A stretch of 49,538 nucleotides of DNA from positions 1-49,538 of the forward strand of contig NZ_JABURL010000054.1 of the NCBI RefSeq assembly GCF_014762705.1, written 5' to 3'. The stretch's first letter is position 1; the number at the start of each line of letters is the position of its first letter. Below, piece by piece: positions 1 through 9,865 of the stretch. Source of the DNA: Cyclobacterium sp. GTDB lineage: Bacteria > Bacteroidota > Bacteroidia > Cytophagales > Cyclobacteriaceae. The position numbers and the translations under genes were made by a program. The notes under the pieces were generated by a model. It worked only from the letters and a program-made list of their open reading frames with translations. It ran no database searches and was not told the DNA's origin.

Positions 1-70
1 TTGTTTTATAAATAATTTGATTGAAGTTTGTATTATTAAAATTTTTAAAAACCTTAATCTATTTACTACA

Positions 71-3046
71 ATGAAACGAGTTTTACTTGGCTTGGCATGC
101 ACCATGCTAGGGGTAATCTCCGTTTTCGCTCAAGGCAGGACGGTGACCGGAAGGGTTACCTCCGAAGAAGAGCCAGCGGGGATACCTGGTGTAAATGTAA
201 GCGTAAAAGGAACCATGGTAGGAACCATTACCGAAATTGATGGTTCTTATTCCTTAACGGTTCCTGAAGGATCAGATGTGTTGGTGTATAGTTTTGTTGG
301 GTTCAATACCCAGGAAATCAATATCGGCAACAGAAGCCAGATTAATGTATTGCTAATGCCAGATGTCACTACCCTGGGAGAAGTTGTGGTGGTTGGATAT
401 GGTACCCAGTCTTCCAGGTTGTCGGTGCAGAGTATCTCTTCTCTGGACAATTCCCAAATTGAAGGCATGCCTATTTTCACCGCCCAGGAAGCTCTGCAGG
501 GTCAGGCAGCGGGTGTGCAACTGACCGGGACTTCTGGTGTAGGTGGTGCACAACAAAATATTCGGATTCGTGGAGTCGCTTCTCTTACAGCTGGAGGCTC
601 CCCCCTGTTTGTTGTTGATGGAGTGCCGTTGAATGATGGCAGCAGTTCGGATTATTCCAATACTTCAGGTGCTATAGCCCTGAACCCTTTAATGGAATTG
701 AACCCCAACGAGATTGAGTCCATTTCTGTTCTTAAGGATGCTTCGGCTGTTGCAATCTATGGTTCAAGGGGTGCCAATGGGGTAATCCTTATCGAAACCA
801 AAAAAGGAAAGTCTGGGCAATCCAGGATCAATGTGGACTATTATCAGGGAGTACAAACCCCCACCACTGTAAGACCCTATATGTCGTTGCAGCAGTACAA
901 TCAGTACCGTTCCTTAAGATCGGATACTCCTGCCAGTGACTTCCCACAGCAGGGATTTGACTGGCCGGATGCTGTCATTCAGCAAGGGTCCATATCCAAT
1001 TTGAACCTGAGTGCTTCCGGAGGAAGTGAAAGTACCACCTATTTTATTTCCGGTACCTATTTCAACCAGGATACCTATGCCCTGGGAAATGAACTGGACA
1101 GGTTTAACGGACGCCTGAACATGACCCATAAGTTTTCTGAGAAGGCAAGAATTGGAGCGAATATTGGTTTGGCAAAAACCGATAATGACCGGATTTATTC
1201 CGATAACAGTACCTATGCTCCGCTGACTTCTGCCTTCCTTCATCTGCCCTATACCAGGCCTTATGATGATAATGGAAATTATTCGCGTTTGGGTTTCATT
1301 CCCAATCTGTTGGCCATAGAAGACCTGGCCATCACGGATTATATTACCCGTAGGACTACTGCCAATACGTTTTTTGAATTGGACATTTTACCTGACCTGA
1401 CTTTCAAAACAGACTGGGGAATTGACCAAATTCAGACAGAGGAAACATTCAGATTTCCTGATATTGTGGAGCCTACAGGTAGTGGTTACAAGAGAATTAT
1501 TCAGGATTACAAATGGTTGTCTACAAATACGCTGAATTATGAAAAATATTTCGGCCCCCATTACGTGGCGGGTTTACTTGGTTATTCCTATGAACAGGCA
1601 GATTTTGCCAGCATGACAGTGGAAGGGTCCGGGTTTGTGAGCGACAGATTGCCCAATGTGGCCTCCGCAGCTACTCCTACAATTACCAGTTCTACAGGTA
1701 CCAACTGGAGGCTGGCCTCCTATTTTGCCAGGTTCAATTACCGCTTTGATGATAAGTTCCTATTTGAAGGTAGTGCCAGAAGAGATGGTTCTTCCCGATT
1801 TGGTGCTGATAACCGCTATGGTAATTTTTGGGCACTTTCTGCTGGCTGGATTCTTTCAGAGGAAGCATTTTTACAGAACAACAGCTTTTTGGACTACCTG
1901 AAAATAAACACCAGTTATGGTACCTCAGGTAATGACAGGATCAGTAATTTTGAATCCCTGGGATTATACGAGGCAGGTACCCTCGGCGATTATGCGGGTA
2001 GTCCCGGGATTTTTCCAAGTCAACCTGCCAATCCGCTACTTGGATGGGAGGAATCGGCTCAATTTGATATAACTGTAAATGCGGCCTTGTTGGATAACCG
2101 CCTGGAGATAGAAACCTCTTTTTGGAACAAGGATACCAAGGGCTTGCTACTGGATGTTCCCATTCCTTACACTACAGGTTATGCCAGCTTGACCCAAAAT
2201 GCTGGTACCATGCGGAACAGGGGGGTTGATTTGATGATCAGGTCAGTGAACCTGGAGACTCCTTCTTTTGAGTGGAGCACCACCCTGAATATGGGCTTCC
2301 TGAAGAATGAAGTACTGGAATTACCCGGTGCATCTGAAGACAATGAAGGCAGAAGATTCGTTGAGGGCTCTGCCAGCCAGCGGGCCATAGAAGGCCACCC
2401 GGTAAACACCTTTTACCTGGTACGGTATAATGGAATCAATCCGGAAACCGGCGAGGCGGAGTGGTTGACCAAAGATGGAGAGCCTACCACTACTTACAGT
2501 GCCAATGACCGGGTGATTGTGGGATCAGCTATTCCCAGGATTTCAGGTGGAATAACCAATACCTTTTCTTACAAAGGGCTGCGTCTTTCTGCCTTGATTA
2601 CCTTTGTGGAAGGAAACCACATCATGTACGATGACCTGCGGTTCTTATACAATCCCAACAACCTGAACAGTTTTAACCTGGATCCTCAATTGCTGAATTA
2701 CTGGACGGAAGACAATAGAAATAGCTTTGCTCCCAGGTTAAATGGTGATACTCAATCCAGTTTTGGTCAGCGCTCTACGCTTCATCTCCGAAAGGGTGAT
2801 CATATCCGGTTGAGAAATCTTTCTCTTAGCTACAATATCCCATCCACGCTGTTGGAAAATACGAAAATCATCCGAAGTGCCAGGGTATATGGGATGTTGC
2901 AAAACTTCCTGACCATTTCCAATCTGGAAGATGGCCTGGAACCTGAGGTCAATGACGGAGGGGACAATAACCAGCGACAGGGAGAATCCTTCTTTACTCC
3001 GGCACAGGCCAAATCAGTCACCCTGGGTGTTTCTTTAGGATTCTAA
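71..3046 (+). CDS. SusC/RagA-family TonB-dependent outer-membrane receptor
   Basis: Predicted outer-membrane importer that takes up oligosaccharides or similar nutrients together with the SusD lipoprotein encoded next to it, powered by TonB. The reading frame is open from position 17, but the ATG at 71 starts a clean signal peptide (MKRVLLGLACTMLGVISVFAQ in two parts: basic head, hydrophobic core, AQ cut) so it is preferred; this gives 991 aa. A carboxypeptidase-regulatory domain lies at about residues 23-97 (GRVTSEEE to LLMPD), then a TonB-box-like LGEVVVVGYG, a plug at about 115-235 (LQGQAAGVQ, IRIRGVAS, GSRGANGVILIETKKGK) and a long beta-barrel ending in aromatic F. The susD partner starts 13 nt downstream, so the two are one operon. 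The substrate cannot be read from the sequence, because no enzyme gene follows and the upstream side is outside the window. Confidence 0.95.
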   Translation: MKRVLLGLACTMLGVISVFAQGRTVTGRVTSEEEPAGIPGVNVSVKGTMVGTITEIDGSYSLTVPEGSDVLVYSFVGFNTQEINIGNRSQINVLLMPDVTTLGEVVVVGYGTQSSRLSVQSISSLDNSQIEGMPIFTAQEALQGQAAGVQLTGTSGVGGAQQNIRIRGVASLTAGGSPLFVVDGVPLNDGSSSDYSNTSGAIALNPLMELNPNEIESISVLKDASAVAIYGSRGANGVILIETKKGKSGQSRINVDYYQGVQTPTTVRPYMSLQQYNQYRSLRSDTPASDFPQQGFDWPDAVIQQGSISNLNLSASGGSESTTYFISGTYFNQDTYALGNELDRFNGRLNMTHKFSEKARIGANIGLAKTDNDRIYSDNSTYAPLTSAFLHLPYTRPYDDNGNYSRLGFIPNLLAIEDLAITDYITRRTTANTFFELDILPDLTFKTDWGIDQIQTEETFRFPDIVEPTGSGYKRIIQDYKWLSTNTLNYEKYFGPHYVAGLLGYSYEQADFASMTVEGSGFVSDRLPNVASAATPTITSSTGTNWRLASYFARFNYRFDDKFLFEGSARRDGSSRFGADNRYGNFWALSAGWILSEEAFLQNNSFLDYLKINTSYGTSGNDRISNFESLGLYEAGTLGDYAGSPGIFPSQPANPLLGWEESAQFDITVNAALLDNRLEIETSFWNKDTKGLLLDVPIPYTTGYASLTQNAGTMRNRGVDLMIRSVNLETPSFEWSTTLNMGFLKNEVLELPGASEDNEGRRFVEGSASQRAIEGHPVNTFYLVRYNGINPETGEAEWLTKDGEPTTTYSANDRVIVGSAIPRISGGITNTFSYKGLRLSALITFVEGNHIMYDDLRFLYNPNNLNSFNLDPQLLNYWTEDNRNSFAPRLNGDTQSSFGQRSTLHLRKGDHIRLRNLSLSYNIPSTLLENTKIIRSARVYGMLQNFLTISNLEDGLEPEVNDGGDNNQRQGESFFTPAQAKSVTLGVSLGF

Positions 3047-3059
3047 AAATAACTTTGAC

Positions 3060-4475
3060 ATGAAAAATTTAACAAAAATACTATTCATGGGATTGCTTGG
3101 CTTAAGCCTGGCTTCTTGCGAGGATTTGCAGATCGATCCCCAACAATCCTTATCTACGGAATTGGCTTTTGCCGACAGGCAGGCAGTGGAAGGATCGTTA
3201 TTGGGTGTATACTCTTTGTCTCAGGAATTTGAGGTATTTGGTTCATTGCCCCACGTGATCTCTGATTTTCAGGCAGACAATGTAGATTTTATTGGATCTT
3301 TCCCCACCTTACAGGATATCCGGTTATATGCTACTCAATCGGACAATACGACCATCAGGGATCTTTGGAGAAGACATTACAGGGCCATATTGGCGGCAAA
3401 TGCCGTAATTGAATTTACTCCTGATTCCCCGGATGAATCGCTCACCGCTGAGGAAAGGGATCAGTTTGTAGCAGAAGCCAAATTTATGCGTGCATTGCTA
3501 ATGTTTCAAATGGTAAACTTGTTTGCCCAGCCCATTCAGCAGGGAGAATCCTCACCGGGAATCCCTATCGTATCTGATGCTTTCACTGGTGAAATAATTG
3601 GATACCCCAGAAGCACGGTTGGAGAGGTGCATGCTTTTATTTTAGAGGACCTTACCACTGCAGTTCCGGATTTACCGGCATCTTACGGTTCGGCTTCTTT
3701 TACCAGAGGCAGGGCTACTCAGGGAGCGGCCAATGCTCTGCTATCCAGGGTTCACCTGTATCGCGGCGAGTGGCAACAGGCGGCTGACAGAGCTCAGCTT
3801 GTTTTGGATGATGAAACTTTGTATGGTTTGGCCACAAATTATGCGTTCTGGGGAGAAAATAACCAGGAATATGTTTTCTCTATTCAAAATTCAGAGATAG
3901 ACAACGGACGAACAGGTTCTGGTGGCTGGGCATCTTATTATAACCCGGCCGAAGATGGTGCGAGAGGAGATGCTCCATTTTCTGAATACCTGTTGGATGC
4001 CTACGATGCTGACGACCGCAGGCTGACAGAAATTTCAAAAGAAGGGGACAATGAGCGTATCTATACCACCAAGTTCCCGGATGCTATCAATAATTCCGAC
4101 AATTCTCCTATTATCCGGACTACAGAAGTGGTATTAAACAGGGCAGAAGCACTTGCGCAACTTGAGGGCGTAAATGCGGAATCCCTGGACCTGATCAACC
4201 AGCTGAGAGAGAGGGCTGGATTGGCTGAGGTTGCGGCCGGAGATTTTTCCGGAACGGAGGATTTTGTGGATTTTATTCTGGAAGAAAGAAGGAAAGAATT
4301 GGCTTTTGAAGGCCATAGGAGAATGGACCTTTTGAGGTATGGAAGGGCCCTCCGTCCTGAAGAAGATGATCATTTTGCTGCTTCGCAGGCCGGACAAGAC
4401 AAGACCATATTGCCCATTCCGCAAAGAGAATTGGACATCAATCCTGAATTGGTTCAGAATGATGGATACAATTAA
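3060..4475 (+). CDS. SusD/RagB-family nutrient-binding lipoprotein
   Basis: Surface lipoprotein that caps the SusC barrel and binds its substrate. The 471-aa protein begins with a lipoprotein signal (hydrophobic run then LASC, Cys about residue 19). The N-terminal SusD segment with helical TPR-like repeats (for example RVHLYRGEWQQAADRA) is followed by the C-terminal family signature ILEERRKELAFEGHRRMDLLRYG and the usual ending LPIPQRELDINPELVQNDGYN (20 residues shown at most, ends in GYN). It follows susC by 13 nt and is the last gene of the pair; the next genes are on the other strand or separated by a repeat and a terminator. Confidence 0.95.
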   Translation: MKNLTKILFMGLLGLSLASCEDLQIDPQQSLSTELAFADRQAVEGSLLGVYSLSQEFEVFGSLPHVISDFQADNVDFIGSFPTLQDIRLYATQSDNTTIRDLWRRHYRAILAANAVIEFTPDSPDESLTAEERDQFVAEAKFMRALLMFQMVNLFAQPIQQGESSPGIPIVSDAFTGEIIGYPRSTVGEVHAFILEDLTTAVPDLPASYGSASFTRGRATQGAANALLSRVHLYRGEWQQAADRAQLVLDDETLYGLATNYAFWGENNQEYVFSIQNSEIDNGRTGSGGWASYYNPAEDGARGDAPFSEYLLDAYDADDRRLTEISKEGDNERIYTTKFPDAINNSDNSPIIRTTEVVLNRAEALAQLEGVNAESLDLINQLRERAGLAEVAAGDFSGTEDFVDFILEERRKELAFEGHRRMDLLRYGRALRPEEDDHFAASQAGQDKTILPIPQRELDINPELVQNDGYN

Positions 4476-4488
4476 GATTTTATAAACC

Positions 4489-4675
4489 TGAGTTCGACTT
4501 AATTTCGTTAAAAAGCCGTCATTCCGAGGCTTAGAGAGGGTTTTGAGGGGTGAGAGCCGTGGGAATCTCTGGCCAAACGAGACTGCCAAACCCTTTCCCA
4601 GCGCCTATACCCACGACAAAGGGTTCGCAGTGACGATTCAATTGGTTTTTATTGACGATCTTAATTCGAACTCAG
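4489..4675. repeat. MITE/REP-like palindromic intergenic element
   Basis: About 187 bp bounded by near-perfect terminal inverted repeats: CTGAGTTCGA followed by CTTAA at 4489 and its complement TTAA-TTCGAACTCAG ending at 4675 (14 of 15 positions pair). Inside are imperfect complementary arms (CCGTCATTCCGAGG near 4517, CGCAGTGACG near 4627) around a centre containing GGGAATCTCTGG. The GTCATTCCGAG...GGAATCTC pattern resembles repeats dispersed in many Bacteroidota genomes (known pattern, recalled, not searched). It lies directly behind susD, so its RNA form could also fold as a 3' structure. The ORF running through it is not credible. Confidence 0.6.
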
Positions 4676-4687
4676 TTATAAGCATAA

Positions 4688-4719
4688 AAAACCATCCACT
4701 TTTCCCAGTGGATGGTTTT
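4688..4719. terminator. Bidirectional intrinsic terminator between susD and the DUF6702 gene
   Basis: Perfect 13-bp stem AAAACCATCCACT / AGTGGATGGTTTT with a 6-nt loop TTTCCC. The arms carry A-runs on the left and T-runs on the right, so it can end transcription from the susCD operon on plus and from the DUF6702 gene on minus. Confidence 0.85.
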
Positions 4720-4776
4720 CTTTATTGACCCTTTTTGGGTATTTATCAGATGGCTAACCTGCTGTCTGTCTAATGC

Positions 4777-5268
4777 TTAATCCAGTTTCAAAACACCCGA
4801 AGTTTTCTCTTTTCTGGTGATCAGGCTTTTGGGTTTCCGGTCCTTATAAAAATTCACAATATTTTGTTGTTGGGGGAAATCATCGATCAGGATATTGTTG
4901 TAAATGGTCACCTGCTCCGGAGCGGGAATTTTCTCCGATTCCATATAAAACCAGGCAGCCTCTGCTTCTATTTCATGGCCCAAATAAGTGATGGTCAGCG
5001 TGTCCCCTTTGATAACTATAGTGTTGTGGGTCAATATGTATTTTTCTATTTGGGATTCCAATACATCGGGTCTATCTGGCGATAGGAAGTTGACCTGATT
5101 TCCGCTCATATTGGTTAAGGCAACCTCCAAATCATCCCAAAAAATCTTCTGGGCGATTTCAATGGTCTGGTTTGTGTCATTGTAAACCATGTCGGTGAGG
5201 CTGATATAGAATGGATGTGCCGCTGGCCAATAGGTAAGCAGTGCTATCAATAAATGTATTGCAAGCAT
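4777..5268 (-). CDS. DUF6702 family secreted/periplasmic protein
   Basis: 163 aa. A short hydrophobic N-terminus (LAIHLLIALLTYWPA) is followed by the family hallmark HPFYISLTDMVYN and then KIFWDDLEVAL, as recalled for DUF6702, a Bacteroidota family of unknown function. No catalytic residues are evident; it is probably exported and rich in beta-strand. It is divergent from the HupE/UreJ-like gene (about 90 nt between starts), with an M1 peptidase next. These three families are often found together in Bacteroidota (from memory), so a joint role in metal or envelope handling is possible but unproven. Confidence 0.8.
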   Translation of the reverse strand: MLAIHLLIALLTYWPAAHPFYISLTDMVYNDTNQTIEIAQKIFWDDLEVALTNMSGNQVNFLSPDRPDVLESQIEKYILTHNTIVIKGDTLTITYLGHEIEAEAAWFYMESEKIPAPEQVTIYNNILIDDFPQQQNIVNFYKDRKPKSLITRKEKTSGVLKLD

Positions 5269-5357
5269 TTAGGAAGTGGATTTTTGTTTTATCTGTAAAA
5301 TATGCATTAATATTACAACAAAATTTTCAAACCAAAAGTAAAACATTTACCAATCCT

Positions 5358-5939
5358 ATGAGTCAATTTCAGTTGTATTTTAATCTGGGAATCCAACATA
5401 TTCTTGATCTGAAAGGTTTTGACCACATTCTTTTTGTCATTTCCCTTGCCGTGATTTACATGTTGCGGGATTGGGGAAAAATCGTCGTTTTGGTCACCGC
5501 ATTTACTATCGGTCACTCACTGACCCTTGCACTGGCGACCCTGGAATTGGTAAGGATAAATTCCGACCTTGTCGAATTTTTAATCCCGGTAACCATTGCG
5601 ATTACTGCATTTAGCAATATCCTCAAACCCAGGCCTTCGGGAGGCGGGGGGCTGCAGCTCAATTACTTGTTTGCTTTGTTTTTCGGACTGATCCACGGCT
5701 TGGGATTTTCCAATTATCTGCGCTCGCTTTTGGGGAGAGAGCAATCTATTTTTCAGCCATTGCTTGCTTTTAACATTGGCCTGGAAGTAGGTCAATTGGT
5801 CATTGTGGTGCTGTTTTTAATTGCCTCCTCATTGATAGTAGGCATTTTTGGTGTAAGTCGAAAAGAATGGGTGCTGGTTATCTCTTCTGTTATTTTAGGA
5901 ATGGCCACCATGATGATTCTTGAAAACAAATATTGGTAG
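5358..5939 (+). CDS. HupE/UreJ-like integral membrane protein
   Basis: 193 aa when started at the ATG at 5358. The longer open frame from 5241 adds 39 residues without homology character and would overlap the divergent DUF6702 gene, so it is rejected. About six hydrophobic segments are present. HupE/UreJ-type motifs are visible: LKGFDHILFVISL near the N-terminus, FTIGHSLTLALA, LFFGLIHGLGFS and NIGLEVGQL, with histidines inside membrane segments that could bind metal. HupE/UreJ relatives are nickel or cobalt permeases or accessory proteins; this short form lacks an N-terminal extracellular domain. The M1 peptidase gene follows after 112 nt. Confidence 0.82.
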   Translation: MSQFQLYFNLGIQHILDLKGFDHILFVISLAVIYMLRDWGKIVVLVTAFTIGHSLTLALATLELVRINSDLVEFLIPVTIAITAFSNILKPRPSGGGGLQLNYLFALFFGLIHGLGFSNYLRSLLGREQSIFQPLLAFNIGLEVGQLVIVVLFLIASSLIVGIFGVSRKEWVLVISSVILGMATMMILENKYW

Positions 5940-6051
5940 AAAATCCTAAATTTTGAAAACCAAAGCCATTATTTAAAGCTTTATTTATTAAATTTCATTC
6001 CATAATGAAAGAATTGGTTAATTTAAAGTCCTATTGGATAAACTAAAACCT

Positions 6052-8373
6052 ATGAAAAACATACGCTACCTCTTTCTGTCCATTATCCTGTTGCCAGGGA
6101 CAATTCTGGCTCAGGTCGATGAACAACGACATGGCAATCGCTTTGAACAACTGGGTCCAATGCTTAGGTCTCCCAATGTATACCGGACCGCTTCAGGCGC
6201 CCCTGGTCATCAATATTGGCAGCAAAAAGCAGATTATGAGATAGAGGTAGAGTTAAATGATGACAACCAATCCATTCGGGGCAAAGAGAAAGTCACCTAT
6301 TACAACCAATCGCCTGACCCACTGGACTACCTTTGGTTACAATTGGATCAAAATCAGCGGGATAGTGATTCCGAGACCCCGAAAATATCCAGCAATCGCA
6401 TTCAGCCAAAAATGAGCTTGGGGCAGTTGCAGGATATCATCTGGCACGACATGGACCTGGGCCTGAAGATTTATTCTGTTCTTGATGATCAGGGTAATGA
6501 AATTCCTTCCACTGTCAATCACACCATGATGCGATTGGATTTGGCACGGCCATTAATGCCCGGTGAGAGTTTCACTTTTCATATTGAGTGGAGTTTTAAC
6601 ATCCATGACAGGATGAGTTTTATAGGTGGAAGACCTGGGTATGAGTATTTCGAAGCGGATGGCAACTATCTTTACACCATGTCGGAATGGTTTCCACGCA
6701 TGGCAGTGTATTCTGATTTTGAAGGTTGGCAAAACAAGCAGTTTGTAGGCAGGGGTGAGTTTGCGCTTGTATTTGGAGATTATGAAGTGGCCATAACCGT
6801 ACCTGCAGACCATATGGTCGGGGCCACAGGGGTATTGCAAAATCCGGAAGAGGTGCTCAGCAGCAAGGAAATGGAAAGATGGAATCAGGCCAAATCCTCC
6901 TATGATGAACCGGTGGTCATCCGCACGCAGGGAGAAGCCGAAAAACTTGAAAAAGGCAAAGCAACAACAAAAAAAACATGGGTTTATCATGCCGACAATG
7001 TCCGGGATTTTGCCTGGACATCTTCCCGTAAGTTTATATGGGATGCCATGGCAGTAAAATTGGGTGGGAAAGATGTGATGGCCATGTCTTATTATGCCAA
7101 GGAGGCCAATCCACTATGGGAGCAGTATTCCACCCGGGTAGTAGCCCACACTTTGAAATCATATTCTTCACGAACTTTTGATTACCCTTATCCGGTAGCT
7201 ATCTCGGTAGAGGCCACCAATGGCATGGAGTACCCCATGATTTGTTTCAATTATGGCAGGCCGGATAGCGATGGAACCTATACGGCAGCCATAAAATATG
7301 GCATGATATCGGTAATCATTCATGAGGTAGGGCACAACTTCTTTCCAATGATCGTGAATTCCGATGAAAGGCAATGGACCTGGATGGATGAAGGATTAAA
7401 TACCTTTATGCAGTTTTTGGCGGAACAGGAGTGGGAGCGGAATTATCCTTCCAGAAGGGGGCCGGCTCACAAAATTGCTCCATATATGAGCAGTGAAAAA
7501 CACCTGCTGGAACCGATCATGACCAATTCTGAAAATATCATCCAATTTGGACCCAATGCTTATGCCAAACCGGCTACCGCTTTGAATATTCTTCGGGAGA
7601 CAGTAATGGGCAGGGAGTTGTTTGATCATGCATTTAAGACTTACGCACAAAGGTGGATGTTCAAGCATCCTACTCCGGATGATTTATTCAGGACGCTTGA
7701 AGATGCTTCTGCCGTAGACCTGGACTGGTTTTGGAGAGGTTGGTTTTATGGTACCGATCCGGTGGATATGGCCATTCAGGATGTAAAATGGTATAAAATT
7801 GACAGTAAAAAACCAGTAGAGGTAAAAGCGGACCAGCGGGAAGCCTATGAGCGGGAGGAGTCTTACATTTCAAAAACGCGGAATGCCACAGCCATTCCAG
7901 AGACTTTTGTGGAGAAAGATCCCAAAGCAGCAGATTTTTACAACAGCTATGACCGATTTGCTGTAGGACCTGAGGATGAAAAAGCATATAACGATTTTAT
8001 CAATAGTCTCAGCAGTGATGAGAGAGCCATGTTGGAAAGCGGGTTGAATTTCTATGAAATCAGTTTTGAAAACGTTGGGGGCCTGGTCATGCCCATCATC
8101 CTTGAATTTCAATACGAAGATGGTAGTTCAGAAATTGAAAGAATTCCTGCACAAATTTGGCGCCTGGATGAATATGAGGTCAGTAAAGTATTTGCCAAAG
8201 AGAAAGTAGTCACTCAGATCATTTTGGACCCTTACCGGGAAACGGCCGATATAGACGAAGGCAACAACTACTGGCCGAGACAATTCCAGCCTTCCAGATT
8301 TGAAATGTTCAAACAGCAATTGCCAGCCAGAGGCACATCCACAGGCCCGAACCCTATGAAGAAGAAAAGATAA
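6052..8373 (+). CDS. M1-family zinc metallopeptidase (aminopeptidase N-like), exported
   Basis: 773 aa starting at the ATG at 6052, which opens a signal peptide (MKNIRYLFLSIILLPGTILAQ split as basic head, core, AQ cut); a TTG 18 nt upstream is less likely. The zinc site is complete: HEVGH at residues 424-428, then 18 residues, then Glu447 in WMDEG, the HExxH-X18-E arrangement of M1 peptidases. The exopeptidase motif GxMEN is replaced by GMEYP at 391-395, so the substrate N-terminus may be held differently. The N-terminal beta domain (DYEIEVELNDDNQSIRGKEKV) is typical of the family. The C-terminus is Lys/Arg-rich (PMKKKR). It ends before a strong bidirectional terminator shared with the amt operon. 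Confidence 0.93.
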   Translation: MKNIRYLFLSIILLPGTILAQVDEQRHGNRFEQLGPMLRSPNVYRTASGAPGHQYWQQKADYEIEVELNDDNQSIRGKEKVTYYNQSPDPLDYLWLQLDQNQRDSDSETPKISSNRIQPKMSLGQLQDIIWHDMDLGLKIYSVLDDQGNEIPSTVNHTMMRLDLARPLMPGESFTFHIEWSFNIHDRMSFIGGRPGYEYFEADGNYLYTMSEWFPRMAVYSDFEGWQNKQFVGRGEFALVFGDYEVAITVPADHMVGATGVLQNPEEVLSSKEMERWNQAKSSYDEPVVIRTQGEAEKLEKGKATTKKTWVYHADNVRDFAWTSSRKFIWDAMAVKLGGKDVMAMSYYAKEANPLWEQYSTRVVAHTLKSYSSRTFDYPYPVAISVEATNGMEYPMICFNYGRPDSDGTYTAAIKYGMISVIIHEVGHNFFPMIVNSDERQWTWMDEGLNTFMQFLAEQEWERNYPSRRGPAHKIAPYMSSEKHLLEPIMTNSENIIQFGPNAYAKPATALNILRETVMGRELFDHAFKTYAQRWMFKHPTPDDLFRTLEDASAVDLDWFWRGWFYGTDPVDMAIQDVKWYKIDSKKPVEVKADQREAYEREESYISKTRNATAIPETFVEKDPKAADFYNSYDRFAVGPEDEKAYNDFINSLSSDERAMLESGLNFYEISFENVGGLVMPIILEFQYEDGSSEIERIPAQIWRLDEYEVSKVFAKEKVVTQIILDPYRETADIDEGNNYWPRQFQPSRFEMFKQQLPARGTSTGPNPMKKKR

Positions 8374-8528
8374 AGTAACGAATTCCTATTGAAGCGCTTG
8401 AGCATAGGATCATTTCCTTTACCTGAATTCAGCCTGATTGAATAATAAATCATCATTCCAAGGCTTAAAATTCAGTCTAAAATAATTCGGGAAATTCTAC
8501 CTGGTTTCATAAAGCATTTCCTTAAAAT

Positions 8529-8560
8529 AAAAAAGAGGCAGTCTTAACTGCCTCTTTTTT
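8529..8560. terminator. Bidirectional intrinsic terminator between the M1 peptidase gene and amt
   Basis: Stem GAGGCAGT (8535-8542) / ACTGCCTC (8547-8554) with loop CTTA, flanked by six A on the left and six T on the right, extending the stem to 14 bp. It serves the convergent genes on both sides. Confidence 0.9.
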
Positions 8561-8586
8561 TATAAAACGGTAATTAATGCTGAAAC

Positions 8587-9819
8587 CTATTCTTTGGTGG
8601 CGAAATCAGGATAAGCATGCATACCATGTTCATTGATGTCCAGTCCTTCGATTTCTTCCCGTTCATCCACCCGTATACCAATGGTTTTCTTGAGAACAAA
8701 AAATACCAGGAAGCTAAATAATACACAGAATGCGCCTATGGAAAATATCCCAACAAGCTGAGATAGAATCTGAGATCCGCCTGACAAATCTCCAAAAATT
8801 CCTACCGCAAGCGTACCCCAGATCCCACAAATCAGGTGTACAGAGATCGCACCGACAGGGTCGTCAATTTTGATTTTGTCAAAAAGAACCACGCCAAACA
8901 CGACCAAAATACCTCCAATAAAGCCAATAATTACGGCATCCGTCGGAGACATAAGGTCGGCACCAGCGGTAATACTCACCAAACCAGCCAGTATCCCATT
9001 AAGTACCATGGTGATGTCGTAAGCCTTGAATTTCAAATAAGAGGCCAAAAGGGCACCAAACGCCCCTGCGGCTGCTGCCAATGCAGTGGTTACAAAAACA
9101 AGAGAGACGGCACCGGGGTCTGCTGATAATACAGAACCTCCATTGAAACCAAACCATCCAAACCAAAGCAAAAACACACCAAAGGTGGCCAAGGGGAGAT
9201 TGTGACCTGGTATGGCATTGGTTTTCCCATCCTTGTATTTCCCTATTCTTGGCCCCAGCAAATAAGCGCCTATCAAAGCACCCCAGCCTCCCACGGAGTG
9301 AACAATGGTAGATCCTGCGAAGTCATAAAAAGGTGTTGCCAGGGTATCCAAAAATCCACCTCCCCATTTCCACATGCCTACTATGGGATAGCATATACCT
9401 ACATATAAAAGGGAAAAGAAGATAAATGGACCCAGCTTGATCCTTTCTGCAACTGCTCCTGAAACAATGGTAGCTGCCGTAGCTGCAAACATTGCCTGGA
9501 AGATAAAATCTGTAAAAAAGGTATATCCTTCATTGTAAGCCGAGGTGTTCCCCCCTTCCGGAAGACTTATTCCCAGACCAGCAATTCCAAATACTCCTCC
9601 TGAAAAGGCTTCTCCAGGGTACATGAGGTTAAAGCCAATAAATGCATAGGTAATCAATCCCAGGGCCGGGATGATGGTGTTTTTAAATAAAATATTGACA
9701 GTATTTTTTGCCCTGGTCAGTCCTGCCTCCAAAGCTGCAAATCCCAGGTGCATGATGAAAACCAAAATGGTGGCCACCATGATCCATAGGTTATTAACGG
9801 TAAATAATTCCTGGTTCAT
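8587..9819 (-). CDS. amt: Ammonium transporter (Amt/MEP/Rh family)
   Basis: 410 aa, the usual size for Amt. Inner-membrane trimeric channel for NH4+/NH3. Eleven hydrophobic segments can be traced. Family signatures are present: an early LEAGLTRAKN, the conserved FAGSTIVHSVGGWGALIG region carrying the first pore histidine, GFNGGSVLSA, and ISVHLICGIWGTL with the second pore histidine. The N-terminus lacks a long signal peptide, as in many Bacteroidota Amt proteins. It lies 46 nt downstream of a PII gene on the same strand, the classic glnK-amtB pairing, so PII is expected to plug the channel when nitrogen is plentiful. Confidence 0.96.
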   Translation of the reverse strand: MNQELFTVNNLWIMVATILVFIMHLGFAALEAGLTRAKNTVNILFKNTIIPALGLITYAFIGFNLMYPGEAFSGGVFGIAGLGISLPEGGNTSAYNEGYTFFTDFIFQAMFAATAATIVSGAVAERIKLGPFIFFSLLYVGICYPIVGMWKWGGGFLDTLATPFYDFAGSTIVHSVGGWGALIGAYLLGPRIGKYKDGKTNAIPGHNLPLATFGVFLLWFGWFGFNGGSVLSADPGAVSLVFVTTALAAAAGAFGALLASYLKFKAYDITMVLNGILAGLVSITAGADLMSPTDAVIIGFIGGILVVFGVVLFDKIKIDDPVGAISVHLICGIWGTLAVGIFGDLSGGSQILSQLVGIFSIGAFCVLFSFLVFFVLKKTIGIRVDEREEIEGLDINEHGMHAYPDFATKE

Positions 9820-9865
9820 TTGTATATAATTTTATAAGTTGGAATAAAATTTGGTTGATGATAGG

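Noticed and set aside
8441-8475. Segment ATCATTCCAAGGCTTA resembling part of the REP-like core at 4517
   Set aside because: Only about 15 similar bases without terminal repeats; could be chance.
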